This document shows, piece after piece, positions 16,809 through 25,186 of a stretch of 64,000 nucleotides of DNA (its first letter is position 1; each line of letters opens with the position of its first letter). The DNA is from Williamsia maris (lineage in GTDB: Bacteria; Actinomycetota; Actinomycetes; Mycobacteriales; Mycobacteriaceae): NCBI RefSeq assembly GCF_024171815.1, contig NZ_JAMTCJ010000001.1:372001-436000 (forward strand). Direction: 5' to 3'. The notes under the pieces were generated by a model. It searched no databases. It was given only the letters and a program-made list of their open reading frames with translations, and was not told where the DNA came from. The translations under genes and the position numbers were made by a program.

Positions 16809-16828
16809 ACCTCAAGTTACATTGAAGT
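16809..16828 (-). promoter_or_regulatory. SoxR-box-like dyad in the soxR promoter
   Basis: ACCTCAAGTTACATTGAAGT: the halves ACCTCAAGTT and ACATTGAAGT match as an inverted repeat at 7 of 10 positions, and CCTCAAGTTA equals the left part of the classic SoxR box. It sits between the -10 box of soxR and its probable -35 region, the usual MerR-family position, which suggests autoregulation. Confidence 0.55.
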
Positions 16829-16833
16829 ACCGA

Positions 16834-17169
16834 TCAGCTCCGCATGGCGGTGACCAGGATGGCCGGGAAGATGTACGTCGCGATCAGTACGAGGATCCCC
16901 ACGAGTGGGATGACGACCGACACCCGATCGCAGTAGTACGCCCTGCACGCCACACCGACGGTCACGGCGATGATGATCGGTCCGCCGATCGCGACCGCGC
17001 CGCTGCCGACGAGCATCGCGCCGAGAGACGTCGGATCGCGCGCCCAGTCGGAACTCGGGATCATCAGCCGAACAAAGAGCGCGCACTGCATCATGACCAG
17101 CACCGCGGTGGCCACCCGGTCAGCGATGTTCCAACCACTCGAATTCGACGTTGCGTTCTCCACCATCAT
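16834..17169 (-). CDS. Small membrane protein, function unknown
   Basis: 111 residues with three hydrophobic segments (about 17-36, 50-72 and 82-105) and a polar N-terminus (MMVENATSNSSGW). A gagg ribosome site lies 7 nt before the ATG at 17169. It resembles the many small actinobacterial three-helix proteins without assigned function. Its stop lies just beyond the SoxR box of the next gene, so oxidised SoxR could also act near its 3' end, but there is no direct sign of linked function. Confidence 0.6.
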   Translation of the reverse strand: MMVENATSNSSGWNIADRVATAVLVMMQCALFVRLMIPSSDWARDPTSLGAMLVGSGAVAIGGPIIIAVTVGVACRAYYCDRVSVVIPLVGILVLIATYIFPAILVTAMRS

Positions 17170-17574
17170 GATGCCGCCTCTGGTTCGTCAACTCGCCGCG
17201 GTGTGCGGTGTCGAACTCTTGGATGCACAGACAACCCGCGAATGTTCCCGGTCGCTCTCAGATACGTGCTGACTGTGTGGAAAGCGCCATCGAGTGTGCT
17301 GACAGCGTCACGCGAGAAGCGCTGCAAAACAACGCACACTCGATGCGCGCTTTCCGCACCGTCAGCGGCTTGTCACCACCAGAGCCCATGTCCAGGGCGC
17401 CCGAACCTTGTAGCCTGGCCCCAGCGCTGATCGCACAGCCACCCGAGCCGAAGCAGGCACCCGCGTTGTCTGCCCGGCGTTGATGGGCAAGGTCCGTAGG
17501 ATCTGCGAGCTGGTCCATCGCCGTCGAGCTCAGTGCGACATCAAGCGCGGGTAGTCGCACGGAGTGGAAAACCA
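17170..17574. other. Non-coding stretch holding a long inverted repeat
   Basis: About 400 bases without a credible gene between two divergent small genes. ORFs on both strands here (for example 17258-17638 minus) have no recognisable domain and run across the repeat. The only clear structure is the 32-bp inverted repeat at 17268-17366. No tRNA-like or riboswitch-like fold was recognised. Confidence 0.6.
17268..17366. repeat. Long near-perfect inverted repeat (about 32-bp arms)
   Basis: Arm 17268-17299 and arm 17334-17366 are complementary over 32 positions except for two substitutions (one a G-U wobble in RNA) and one extra base. A shared core is GGAAAGCGC followed by CATCGAGTGTGC. The 34-nt loop itself holds the pair CAGCG/CGCTG. 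It could form a strong hairpin or cruciform; there are no flanking target duplications that I can see. Confidence 0.8.
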
Positions 17575-17988
17575 ATGACCGAATGTTTCGCCGAGAAGCG
17601 GGCCGCACGAACCTATGCGCTCGAAAACGGGGTCTCATACCGAACCGGACTTGCCGCCGTTCGCAGCCGGCGCGCCGCCGCCGAGGGAGCGCCGTACGCT
17701 CGACGGCTCCTCATCGAAGCGGTGGAGGGGTGCGGAATCCGACACTGGGCGCGCGTCGATGAGTGGGATGGCGGCGACCAGGCGACCATCACCGATGGCG
17801 GCGGAGAGTCCTATCGCCTGACCGTCGCCGATCTGGCGCCGGCCGTGGCGGACTACCGAGACGCCGGCGCGATAGACCACCCGCTCGATGTCGACAGCTA
17901 CCTCGCCGACGAGATCATCCAGGTCATGCTCTTCGGCTGTGTCATCTACCGGAGCGAAGTCCGAAAGCGGCCGGCGATGGTTGCGTGA
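17575..17988 (+). CDS. Hypothetical protein
   Basis: 137 residues, not recognised. The N-terminal EKRAARTYALENGVSYRTGLAAVR resembles a short helical motif seen at the start of many actinobacterial hypothetical proteins (AAR..ALQ..TGMSYTAALR), which is recalled and not tested. The rest is acidic with DEWDGGDQATITDGGGESYRLTV and ends in a Cys-containing hydrophobic patch, VMLFGCVIYRS. There is no signal peptide or membrane segment. A ggag site lies 10 nt before the ATG; an in-frame start at 17533 is possible. It is followed 100 nt later by an SOS-box-controlled HNH gene on the same strand. Confidence 0.5.
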   Translation: MTECFAEKRAARTYALENGVSYRTGLAAVRSRRAAAEGAPYARRLLIEAVEGCGIRHWARVDEWDGGDQATITDGGGESYRLTVADLAPAVADYRDAGAIDHPLDVDSYLADEIIQVMLFGCVIYRSEVRKRPAMVA

Positions 17989-18024
17989 CCGCATCGCACT
18001 CTCGCCGGACCTCCGATGACAGTA

Positions 18025-18042
18025 TTCGAACACGTGTTCGAA
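18025..18042 (+). promoter_or_regulatory. LexA (SOS) box upstream of HNH gene
   Basis: TTCGAACACGTGTTCGAA is a perfect 18-bp palindrome containing the actinobacterial SOS-box pattern TCGAAC-N4-GTTCGA. It lies 48-65 nt before the GTG of the 13E12 gene, overlapping where the -35 region should be; TAGCGT at 18051-18056 may be the -10. LexA repression with DNA-damage induction is the expected effect. Confidence 0.85.
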
Positions 18043-18089
18043 TTATGTGGTAGCGTGGTGGTGTAGCCGCGCCTGGGGAGGAGTGCTTC

Positions 18090-19676
18090 GTGACCGATAC
18101 CGATACGACCGATACCGTGTCTGTGTTGGAGGCGAATTATGCTGCGCTCGAACAGCTCCTGGACGAGATCGCGGCGGGGTCGTCGGATGCGTGTGGTGAT
18201 GCGGTGGTCGCGGAGTTGGCCGAGCGGCATGAGCGGGTGGTGCGGCGGATGGAATCGATCGGTAACCGTCGGATCCTGGATGTGTCGGATCGGGACGCGT
18301 TCCGGGTGTCGGGGTCGAAGAACCTGACCGATTACTGCTCGACCCGGTTACGGATCACCCGTCCCCGCAGACGGTTACGCGCCGTGCAGCATTTGGAGTC
18401 GATGCATTCGATGACCGGCGGGCTCCTCCCGCCCCGGGCCCCGAACACCGCCGCAGGCCTGGCCGACGGGCACCTCGGTGCCGAGCATGCCGATGCGATC
18501 CTCGACGTACTCGCGAAAGTCCCCGCCGCGGTCGACCCCGCCGAGACAGCGAAAGCCGAAACCGCCCTCGCCACCGAAGCCCGCCGGCTGACCCCACGGG
18601 AGATCACCCAGCTCGGGGTCCGGATCCTGGCCTACCTCGACCCCGACGGCACCCTGACCGACGACCGTGACCGCGCCCGCCACCGCAAACTGTCGCTCGG
18701 ATCCCAGGACGCGCAGTTGATGTCGACACTGGCGGGGACCCTCGATCCGACGACGCGGGCACTGTTCGAGGTGGTGCTCGCGGCGTGGGCGGCACCCGGG
18801 ATGAACAACCCCGACGACGAGTCCTCTCCGCGCGGAGACCACGCCGACATCGACGCCAACCAGCTACGTGAGGCCGCTGATCGGGATTCGCGGTCGGTGG
18901 CGCAACGCAACCACGACGCGTTGACGGCGATACTGCAATGCGCAGCCGACGGCGGCCTCCTCGGCGCGTCGCACCGAGGGCTGCCACCGCACATCATCAT
19001 CTCCATCACCGAACAACAGCTCCGCGAACGGGCCGGGGTCGCAAACACCGCGACCGGCACCGATCTGCCCATCAGCGACGTCCTCACCCTCGCCGCGAAA
19101 GCGCAGATGCATCTCGCGGTGTTCGACGACCACACCGGCGAACCACTGTTCCTCGGACGCGCCCACCGCCTGGCATCCCAAGCCCAACGATTCATCCTCT
19201 TCGCCCAATACGGGGGATGCGGGGCAGCCGACTGCCCCACCCCGTTCGCACACAGCGAAATCCACCACGCCGACAAAGACTGGGCCGACGGCGGCACCAC
19301 CGACGCCGACAAACTCGCCCCCGCGTGCGGACCCCACAACCGGGCCGTCGGACCCAAACCCGACCAATGGACCACCGAGAAAATCACCACCGGCCCCGAC
19401 CGCGGCCGCTACGGCTGGCGCCGCAACACCGACCCACCCGACCAACTCCACGCCAACCACCGACACCGCATCCGCGACCTCCTCGACCAACACCGCACCC
19501 ACACCGGTGACGATGCCCCGCGGGATGAAGACGCCGGCACCACGTCAACCGAAGTGCCGCCGCCAACGGTCACCATCAGCGAGATCGAGCACCGACAGGC
19601 ACTACGCCTCGTCGAGCGAATTCCTCGGCGCGCCGTCGATGTGACCTTCTCGCGGCACACGGTCATCTACGCGTGA
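18090..19676 (+). CDS. HNH endonuclease of the 13E12/DUF222 repeat family
   Basis: 528-residue protein with an N-terminal DUF222 helical region (about 10-330) and a C-terminal HNH nuclease motif: CGAADCPTPFAHSEIHH, then DWADGGTTDADKLAPACGPHNRAVG (about 375-420), giving the zinc Cys set and the catalytic H...N...H. The GTG at 18090 follows a strong ggggaggag ribosome site. The family is multicopy in mycobacteria and gordoniae; its biology is unclear, but mobile-element or damage-linked roles are discussed. The perfect SOS box just upstream places it in the LexA regulon. A Pro/Thr/Asp-rich linker follows the HNH before a basic C-terminus. Confidence 0.92.
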   Translation: MTDTDTTDTVSVLEANYAALEQLLDEIAAGSSDACGDAVVAELAERHERVVRRMESIGNRRILDVSDRDAFRVSGSKNLTDYCSTRLRITRPRRRLRAVQHLESMHSMTGGLLPPRAPNTAAGLADGHLGAEHADAILDVLAKVPAAVDPAETAKAETALATEARRLTPREITQLGVRILAYLDPDGTLTDDRDRARHRKLSLGSQDAQLMSTLAGTLDPTTRALFEVVLAAWAAPGMNNPDDESSPRGDHADIDANQLREAADRDSRSVAQRNHDALTAILQCAADGGLLGASHRGLPPHIIISITEQQLRERAGVANTATGTDLPISDVLTLAAKAQMHLAVFDDHTGEPLFLGRAHRLASQAQRFILFAQYGGCGAADCPTPFAHSEIHHADKDWADGGTTDADKLAPACGPHNRAVGPKPDQWTTEKITTGPDRGRYGWRRNTDPPDQLHANHRHRIRDLLDQHRTHTGDDAPRDEDAGTTSTEVPPPTVTISEIEHRQALRLVERIPRRAVDVTFSRHTVIYA

Positions 19677-19743
19677 TGGGATGCGGGGTCATACGCCCGG
19701 CTCACCCTGCACCCACCTGGACCAGAGTCATTAGTCTGTCGAA

Positions 19744-21105
19744 GTGACTGATCTTCATGCTCCCGCGGTGAGCGTCGCAGCGCGCCTCGACCGCTTGCCG
19801 ATCGTGCGTGCGCACTGGGTGGCGACCGGCGTCATCGGGCTCGGCCTGTTCTTCGACCTCTACGAGAACTTTCTGGCCGCGACCATCTCGTCAGTGCTCA
19901 AGACCGACCTCGACCTGAGCCGGACCGAGCTGAACCTGCTCCTCGGATCGGCGTTCGTGGGCCAGTTCCTGGGTGCCGCCGTGATGGGTCGCTACGCCGA
20001 TCGGGTGGGTCGACGCCGGGCGTTCATGATCAACCTGGCCGTGTACTCGCTGTTCTCGCTGCTCGGTGCGTTCAGCCCCAACGCGACGTTCCTGGTCATC
20101 ACGCGCTTCATCGCCGGCATCGGGATCGGCGCCGAGTTCGCACTGGCCGACTCGTACCTGTCCGACCTGCTGCCGAAGAACATGCGAGGCAAGTTCATCT
20201 CCTGGGCCTACACGGTCGCGTTCCTCGGCGTCCCCACCGTCGGTCTGCTGGCGCGGTGGCTGGTGCCGCTCCAACCATTCGGCGTCGACGGCTGGCGGTG
20301 GCTGTTCGTGTTCGGCGGCATCGGGTCGTTTGCGGTGTGGCTGGTCCGGCGGGGCCTGCCGGAGTCGCCGCGCTGGCTGGAGACGCAGGGCCGTCACGAC
20401 GAAGCCGACGAGATCTGCCGACGGTTCGAGCAGCAGGCCATCGACGCCGGCCACGTCCTGGCCGATCCTGATCCGCACCTGCAGATCACGCCGATGAAGA
20501 AGGTCTCGCCGACCGCCCTGTTCCGCGCGCCGCTGACCCGTCGCACCACCATGCTCTGGATCCTGTCGGTCCTCGAGGTCTTCGGGTACTACGGGTTCGG
20601 CACACTCGCGCCCATCATCCTGCTGGACAAGGGGTTCGACCTCGTCACGTCGCTGGGTTTCGTCGCGGCGACCTACATCGGCTATCCGCTCGGATCCGTT
20701 CTCGCCATACCGATCGTCGAACGCGTCGAACGCAAGTGGCTGGTGATCTCCTCGGCCGGACTGATGGCCGCGTTCGGACTCTGGTTCGGGTTCGCCGACG
20801 CCGCGTGGGCGATCGTCGTGTCCGGCGTGCTGTACACGATGGCATCGAACCTGTTCTCCAACGCGTATCACGTCTACCTCGCCGACTCCTACCCCACCGC
20901 GATCCGGGGAACCGCTGCGGGCGCGGCGTATTCGCTGTCGAAACTGGCCACCGGCATCCTGCCGTTCATCCTGCTGCCGTTCCTCGACGCCAACGGATCG
21001 GGCGCGGTGTTCGCGCTCGTCGCCGTCGCGATGGTCGCCCTGATGGTCAACGTCGCCGTCCTGGGCCATCGCAGCACCGGGTTGTCCGCCGACGCGACGG
21101 TGTAG
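19744..21105 (+). CDS. MFS transporter, sugar/aromatic-acid porter type
   Basis: 453-residue 12-helix transporter with the porter signatures GRYADRVGRRRAFMINL after helix 2 and LPESPRWLETQGRHDEA in the central loop; GIGIGAEFALADSYLSDLLP marks helix 4. These place it with the sugar porter / metabolite-H+ symporter group (niacin or aromatic acid carriers look alike). The GTG at 19744 is preceded by TAGTCT (19732-19737), a -10 box 6 nt away, so the message is probably leaderless. No catabolic genes are adjacent, so the substrate is unassigned. Confidence 0.88.
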   Translation: MTDLHAPAVSVAARLDRLPIVRAHWVATGVIGLGLFFDLYENFLAATISSVLKTDLDLSRTELNLLLGSAFVGQFLGAAVMGRYADRVGRRRAFMINLAVYSLFSLLGAFSPNATFLVITRFIAGIGIGAEFALADSYLSDLLPKNMRGKFISWAYTVAFLGVPTVGLLARWLVPLQPFGVDGWRWLFVFGGIGSFAVWLVRRGLPESPRWLETQGRHDEADEICRRFEQQAIDAGHVLADPDPHLQITPMKKVSPTALFRAPLTRRTTMLWILSVLEVFGYYGFGTLAPIILLDKGFDLVTSLGFVAATYIGYPLGSVLAIPIVERVERKWLVISSAGLMAAFGLWFGFADAAWAIVVSGVLYTMASNLFSNAYHVYLADSYPTAIRGTAAGAAYSLSKLATGILPFILLPFLDANGSGAVFALVAVAMVALMVNVAVLGHRSTGLSADATV

Positions 21106-21150
21106 TCCTCGGGAGCGCAGCGCAGCCGTTTGACGAGGCCCGTGACCCCG

Positions 21151-21465
21151 ATGGATGCTGGAGACATCAGCACTCAGGAGCCCGATCCCACGTTTCGTCA
21201 GGCGGCGACCTACGCAGTCACCGTCATCGTTGTCGCTGCGTTGTTCCTCGGCATCGGTGCCGCTCTCTACGACCCGGTACCGCTCGTGATCATCATCGTG
21301 TTCCCGCTCCTGGTTCTCGCCGGTGCGGTCGGTGCCCTGTGGTGGACCTTCCGCACCTGGCAGGCCAAGGGCCGTTGGCAGATCTGGCAGGGTGCGAGCT
21401 GGTTTCTGCTCGCCCTGTTCCTGATCTCGCTCGGCGGGACCGGCAGCGCTCTGCTCGACCGCTGA
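21151..21465 (+). CDS. Small membrane protein, function unknown
   Basis: 104 residues with an acidic N-terminus (MDAGDISTQEPDPTFRQ) and three hydrophobic segments (about 19-38, 43-64 and 82-98). Alternative in-frame starts are TTG 21130 and GTG 21142; the ATG is chosen without a strong ribosome site. It follows the MFS gene by 45 nt and could share its transcript. No domain recognised. Confidence 0.55.
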   Translation: MDAGDISTQEPDPTFRQAATYAVTVIVVAALFLGIGAALYDPVPLVIIIVFPLLVLAGAVGALWWTFRTWQAKGRWQIWQGASWFLLALFLISLGGTGSALLDR

Positions 21466-21571
21466 GCCTTCACCCCCGGATCTCTCGGCCCCCGCGCCAC
21501 CGACCGCCGATTCCCGTCACGGACATCGGCGCTGCGATATACCGTTCTCCCACGTACACAGGAGACTCGCG

Positions 21572-23842
21572 ATGTCGCACTGGTTCACCGAGAGATTCAT
21601 CGACACGGGCCGACTGCCCATATTCTTTCTCCTCGTCGCCTTCGTCCTGACCTTCCTCTTCATCCGCTTCAGCGTCCGGATGATCCGGGCCCAGGTGTCC
21701 TGGTGGCCGGGCAACGTCACCCCGGGCGGGATGCACATCCACCACGTGATCTTCGGCCTGGTGTTCATGCTGCTCTCGGGGTTCGGACTGGTCGTGCTCT
21801 CCGACGAACAGACCCCGGTGGCCAATTGCGTCCTCGCCGCGGTCTTCGGCATCGGGACGGCGCTCGTGCTCGACGAGTTCGCGCTCGTCCTGCACCTGCG
21901 CGACGTCTACTGGGCCGAGGAGGGACGCTCGTCGATCGACGCGGTGTTCGTGGCGGTCGCCATCGTCTCGCTGTTCCTGTTCGGCATCCGCCCCATCGGT
22001 TTCGACGGCGACGTCGGCGAGCTCCGCGAGGACCATTCGATCGCGGCAATCGTCGCGACGTCGATCTGGTTGGCCGTCGAACTCGGCCTGGCGGTGATCA
22101 CCGTACTCAAGGGCAAGCTGTGGACCGGACTCGTCGGCCTGTTCATCGTTCCGCTGCTGATCGTCGGCGCGATCCGGCTGAGCCGTCCCGCCGCTCCGTG
22201 GGCGCGCTGGCGGTACGCGCGCAACCCGGGTAAACGCAGTCGGTCGCTGGCGCGCGAGGAACGCTTCCGCGAACCCATGGTGCGGGCCAAGATCGTTGTG
22301 CAGGAGTCGATCTCCGGAAGTTTCGGGCTGCCGGAGGTGACCACCCCGGCGAGTGTCGGCACCCCACCGCCGATCCCCGCCCTCGACGACTCCACCCCGC
22401 GGCCACCGCACCGACTCGCGACGGCGATCGCGTGGCAACGCACCCGACGGCGGCTCCGGCCGGTACCGATCTGGCGCCTGCCCCTGACCCTGGTCGCGCT
22501 CGCGGTGATCGCGTCGGTGGCGCTCGACACCGCCGACGACCAGTTCACCGTCGACGGCATCGACGGCGGCGCCCTGGCCACCCTGCTCAGCGTCATCGCA
22601 GGCGCGATGATCACCCTGACCGCGCTGGTGTTCACCGCCATCACACTGGCGATGCAGTTCGGGGCCACCCAGATCTCGGTGCGGGTCATCCCGATGTTGC
22701 AGCAGGACCGCACCATGCGCGCATCGATCGGCGTATTCCTGGCCACCTTCGTCTTCGCTCTGGGCATCGCCCTGGAGATCGCGATCGGCGGCCAACCCGG
22801 CACCGACAAGGTCGAGGCGCCACTGGTGTCCACGGCGATCGCGATGATCCTGACGCTGATCAGCGCGGTGATGTTCGTGATGCTGGTCGCCAAGGTGGGC
22901 AACGTCCTCAACTCCGAGCGCCTGTTGCGGTGGATCGCCGCCGAGGGCCACCGCGCGATCCTGCGGCGCTATCCCGAAGCGCCCGCCGACACCGAGCCGC
23001 ACGAGCCGCCGGCTGACACAGCAGCGCCGCCGGAGTCGTCGGTCGATGTCGACGCGGCGGGGGTGATCGTGGTGCGGCTGCGACAGGTCCCCGCGCACGG
23101 CCGAGTCCTGCTGGCTATCGACCTCGCCCGGATCCAGCGACTGGCCACCCGCTGGGAGGTGTCGGTGGCGATCGTGCCCGCCATCGGTGACTTCGTCCCG
23201 CACGACAGCCCGGTCTTCGAGGTCCGCGGCACACCGAGCGGACTGGCCCCGCACCAACATCCGGCGCATCAGCTGCAGGGCACGTTGATCTTCGGCGACA
23301 CCCACCAACCGTCGGTGAGCCCGGTCGCTGCCCTGCAGTCGATCGTCGACGTCGCCTCCAAGGCGTTGTCGACGTCGGTGAACAACCCCGGGCTCGCGGT
23401 GCAGGCGCTCAACCACCTCGAGGATCTCCTGCTCGTGCTGGCGCCACGACTGCGCGCCGACACCGCCGCCACGGCGTTCTCGCGGATCACCGGCTACCAA
23501 CGGTCCTGGACCGACTACGTGTCGATCGCGACCGACGAGATCCGGCAGTTCTGCGGCGGATCGATCCAGGTGCAACGACGCCTGCGAGGGTTGCTGACGA
23601 CCCTGATCGACAACTGCCCCGAGTCGCAGCACCCGCCGCTGACCGAACGGCTTGCTGCGCTCGACATCCGCAGCACGACCGAGTGGGACTCACCGCTCGA
23701 CCGGCGCCTGGCGAGCGCCTCGGACTCCCAGGGCCTCGGGTCGGAGTCGGGCAACCGTCGCGGACCGGCGGTGGCTCACCCCAGCAGTGACTGCATCACA
23801 CCTGCGGCCTCGGCGAACCTGCTCGGATCCGAACTGCCGTAG
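21572..23842 (+). CDS. Two-part membrane protein: HIHH domain fused to DUF2254
   Basis: 756 residues. The first 220 form an integral membrane domain with about six helices and a conserved-looking GGMHIHHVIFGLVFMLLSG and DEFALVLHLRDVYWAEEGRSS, of a type I know as a separate actinobacterial membrane protein. A Pro-rich linker (about 235-300) leads to a DUF2254 domain: helices at about 305-325, 335-360, 385-410 and 425-450, then a soluble part with SVNNPGLAVQALNHLEDLLLVLA, typical of DUF2254. The fusion is uncommon. The 3' end overlaps the convergent MocR gene by 67 nt. Ribosome site aggag before the ATG. Function unknown. Confidence 0.75.
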   Translation: MSHWFTERFIDTGRLPIFFLLVAFVLTFLFIRFSVRMIRAQVSWWPGNVTPGGMHIHHVIFGLVFMLLSGFGLVVLSDEQTPVANCVLAAVFGIGTALVLDEFALVLHLRDVYWAEEGRSSIDAVFVAVAIVSLFLFGIRPIGFDGDVGELREDHSIAAIVATSIWLAVELGLAVITVLKGKLWTGLVGLFIVPLLIVGAIRLSRPAAPWARWRYARNPGKRSRSLAREERFREPMVRAKIVVQESISGSFGLPEVTTPASVGTPPPIPALDDSTPRPPHRLATAIAWQRTRRRLRPVPIWRLPLTLVALAVIASVALDTADDQFTVDGIDGGALATLLSVIAGAMITLTALVFTAITLAMQFGATQISVRVIPMLQQDRTMRASIGVFLATFVFALGIALEIAIGGQPGTDKVEAPLVSTAIAMILTLISAVMFVMLVAKVGNVLNSERLLRWIAAEGHRAILRRYPEAPADTEPHEPPADTAAPPESSVDVDAAGVIVVRLRQVPAHGRVLLAIDLARIQRLATRWEVSVAIVPAIGDFVPHDSPVFEVRGTPSGLAPHQHPAHQLQGTLIFGDTHQPSVSPVAALQSIVDVASKALSTSVNNPGLAVQALNHLEDLLLVLAPRLRADTAATAFSRITGYQRSWTDYVSIATDEIRQFCGGSIQVQRRLRGLLTTLIDNCPESQHPPLTERLAALDIRSTTEWDSPLDRRLASASDSQGLGSESGNRRGPAVAHPSSDCITPAASANLLGSELP

Positions 23843-25170
23843 TTGAGTCGGATGTGTGGCCCGGACACGTCGGCCGGGAACCACTCCGCGCCCGGTGAGA
23901 TCGACACCCCGCGGGTCAGCGCGCGGGCCGCGTAGGTCTCGGCGTCGGCGTCCTCGGGCAGTCGCAGCCACAGGTTCAACCCGCCGCGCGGAACGTGGGT
24001 GAGCTCGAGGTCGGGTGCATGTTCGGCGACACTGCGCACCAACAGATCCCGACGTTCGGTGAGCTCGCGGCGTAGTCGGGTGCAGTGGGTGCGCCACGAC
24101 GGCCGGGTCACCACGTCCAGCGCCGCCTGCTGCAGCAGCGGCGAGACGTAGAGGTCGTTGACGGCCAGCGCATTGGCGATCCGGTTGCGGGCCGGCCCAC
24201 GCGCCACCACCGCGGCCACCCGGAGCGTCAACGACGCGCTCTTGGTCAGCGACCGGATGTAGACGACGTGACCGTCGCCGTCGGCCGTCGCCAGCGGGAC
24301 CGGGGTCTCGTCGATGGCGAAGTCGTGTGCCCAGTCGTCCTCGACGAGAAACGCCCGCCGCGACCGGATCACGTCGAGGATCTCACGACGATCGGCCGGA
24401 TTCCATAGCGCCCCGGTGGGATTGGCGAAGTTGGGTTGGGCGTAGAACAGCCGCGCACCCGAGGACCGCAGGGCGTCGTCGAGATCCTCCGGGCGTGGCG
24501 CCCCGGTGGTCCGCGCCACCGGCACGATGACCAGTCCGGCCTGGCGGGCGGCGGTGATCGCACCCCAGTAGGTCGGCGACTCCATGACGATCGGCTCGCC
24601 CGGGCCGGCCAGCGCACGGAAGACCGTGGACAGCGCGCTCTGACCGCCGGAGGTGATCACCGCGTCGGAGTCGCGCCACGCGTCGTCGACGACACCGGTG
24701 AGCTCACGGACGAACCACGCCCGCAGCTCGCTGACCCCGGCGATCGGCGGCCGTTCGAAACTGCGGTCCTCCCGGATGGCCTTGGCCAGCGCCGAGCGCA
24801 CCTCCCGCATCGGCATCAACGACATGTGCGGGTAGCCGCCGTGCAGGGCGATGGTCTCGCGGTCGACGCCGCGCAGCGACGAGCCCACCGGCGATGCACC
24901 ACTGCGCTCCGGACCGAGACTGGTGGTCTGCCAGTCGACGTCGGCGGTACGACGGGTGCGCGGACGGTGCACGACGAAGTTGCCTGCGCCGGGGCGGGTC
25001 TCGACCAGTCCGTCGGCCACCAGGGTGGCGATCGCGCGCTGCACCGTCACCGGCCCGGCGGTGAAGCGTTCGGCCAGGATGCGCGTGGACGGCAACCGGC
25101 TCCCCGGTGACGAGTCGGCCACCAGGGAACGGAGGTGACCCGCGATCCGACTACTGCTATCGTTCGACAT
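23776..25170 (-). CDS. MocR-type GntR/aminotransferase transcriptional regulator
   Basis: 464 residues: an N-terminal GntR winged helix (SRLPSTRILAERFTAGPVTVQRAIATLVADGLVETRPGAGNFV) joined to a fold-type I aminotransferase domain that binds PLP. The cofactor region shows TSGGQSALSTVFRAL, NFANPTGALW, FLVEDDWAHDF and the Schiff-base lysine in YIRSLTKSASLTLRVA. MocR regulators often control PLP or amino-acid-derived metabolism, or the divergent gene. Here the divergent EamA exporter starts on the same CATG, which strongly suggests it is the target. The last 67 nt overlap the convergent DUF2254 gene. Confidence 0.9.
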   Translation of the reverse strand: MSNDSSSRIAGHLRSLVADSSPGSRLPSTRILAERFTAGPVTVQRAIATLVADGLVETRPGAGNFVVHRPRTRRTADVDWQTTSLGPERSGASPVGSSLRGVDRETIALHGGYPHMSLMPMREVRSALAKAIREDRSFERPPIAGVSELRAWFVRELTGVVDDAWRDSDAVITSGGQSALSTVFRALAGPGEPIVMESPTYWGAITAARQAGLVIVPVARTTGAPRPEDLDDALRSSGARLFYAQPNFANPTGALWNPADRREILDVIRSRRAFLVEDDWAHDFAIDETPVPLATADGDGHVVYIRSLTKSASLTLRVAAVVARGPARNRIANALAVNDLYVSPLLQQAALDVVTRPSWRTHCTRLRRELTERRDLLVRSVAEHAPDLELTHVPRGGLNLWLRLPEDADAETYAARALTRGVSISPGAEWFPADVSGPHIRLNYGSSDPSRFAEAAGVMQSLLG

Positions 25171-25186
25171 GAGTAGCAACGATAGC
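25156..25186. promoter_or_regulatory. Symmetric divergent promoter/operator of mocR and eamA genes
   Basis: GCTATCGTT (25156-25164) and AACGATAGC (25178-25186) form a perfect 9-bp inverted repeat with 13 nt between. Each arm contains a TATCGT -10-like box: 25158-25163 for the plus gene (5 nt before its ATG) and 25184-25179 for the minus gene (8 nt before its ATG). The two start codons overlap in CATG at 25168-25171. Confidence 0.65.

Noticed and set aside
17258-17638. 126-codon frame on the minus strand
   Set aside because: No domain, and it covers the inverted repeat and the start of the plus-strand hypothetical gene; composition looks non-coding.
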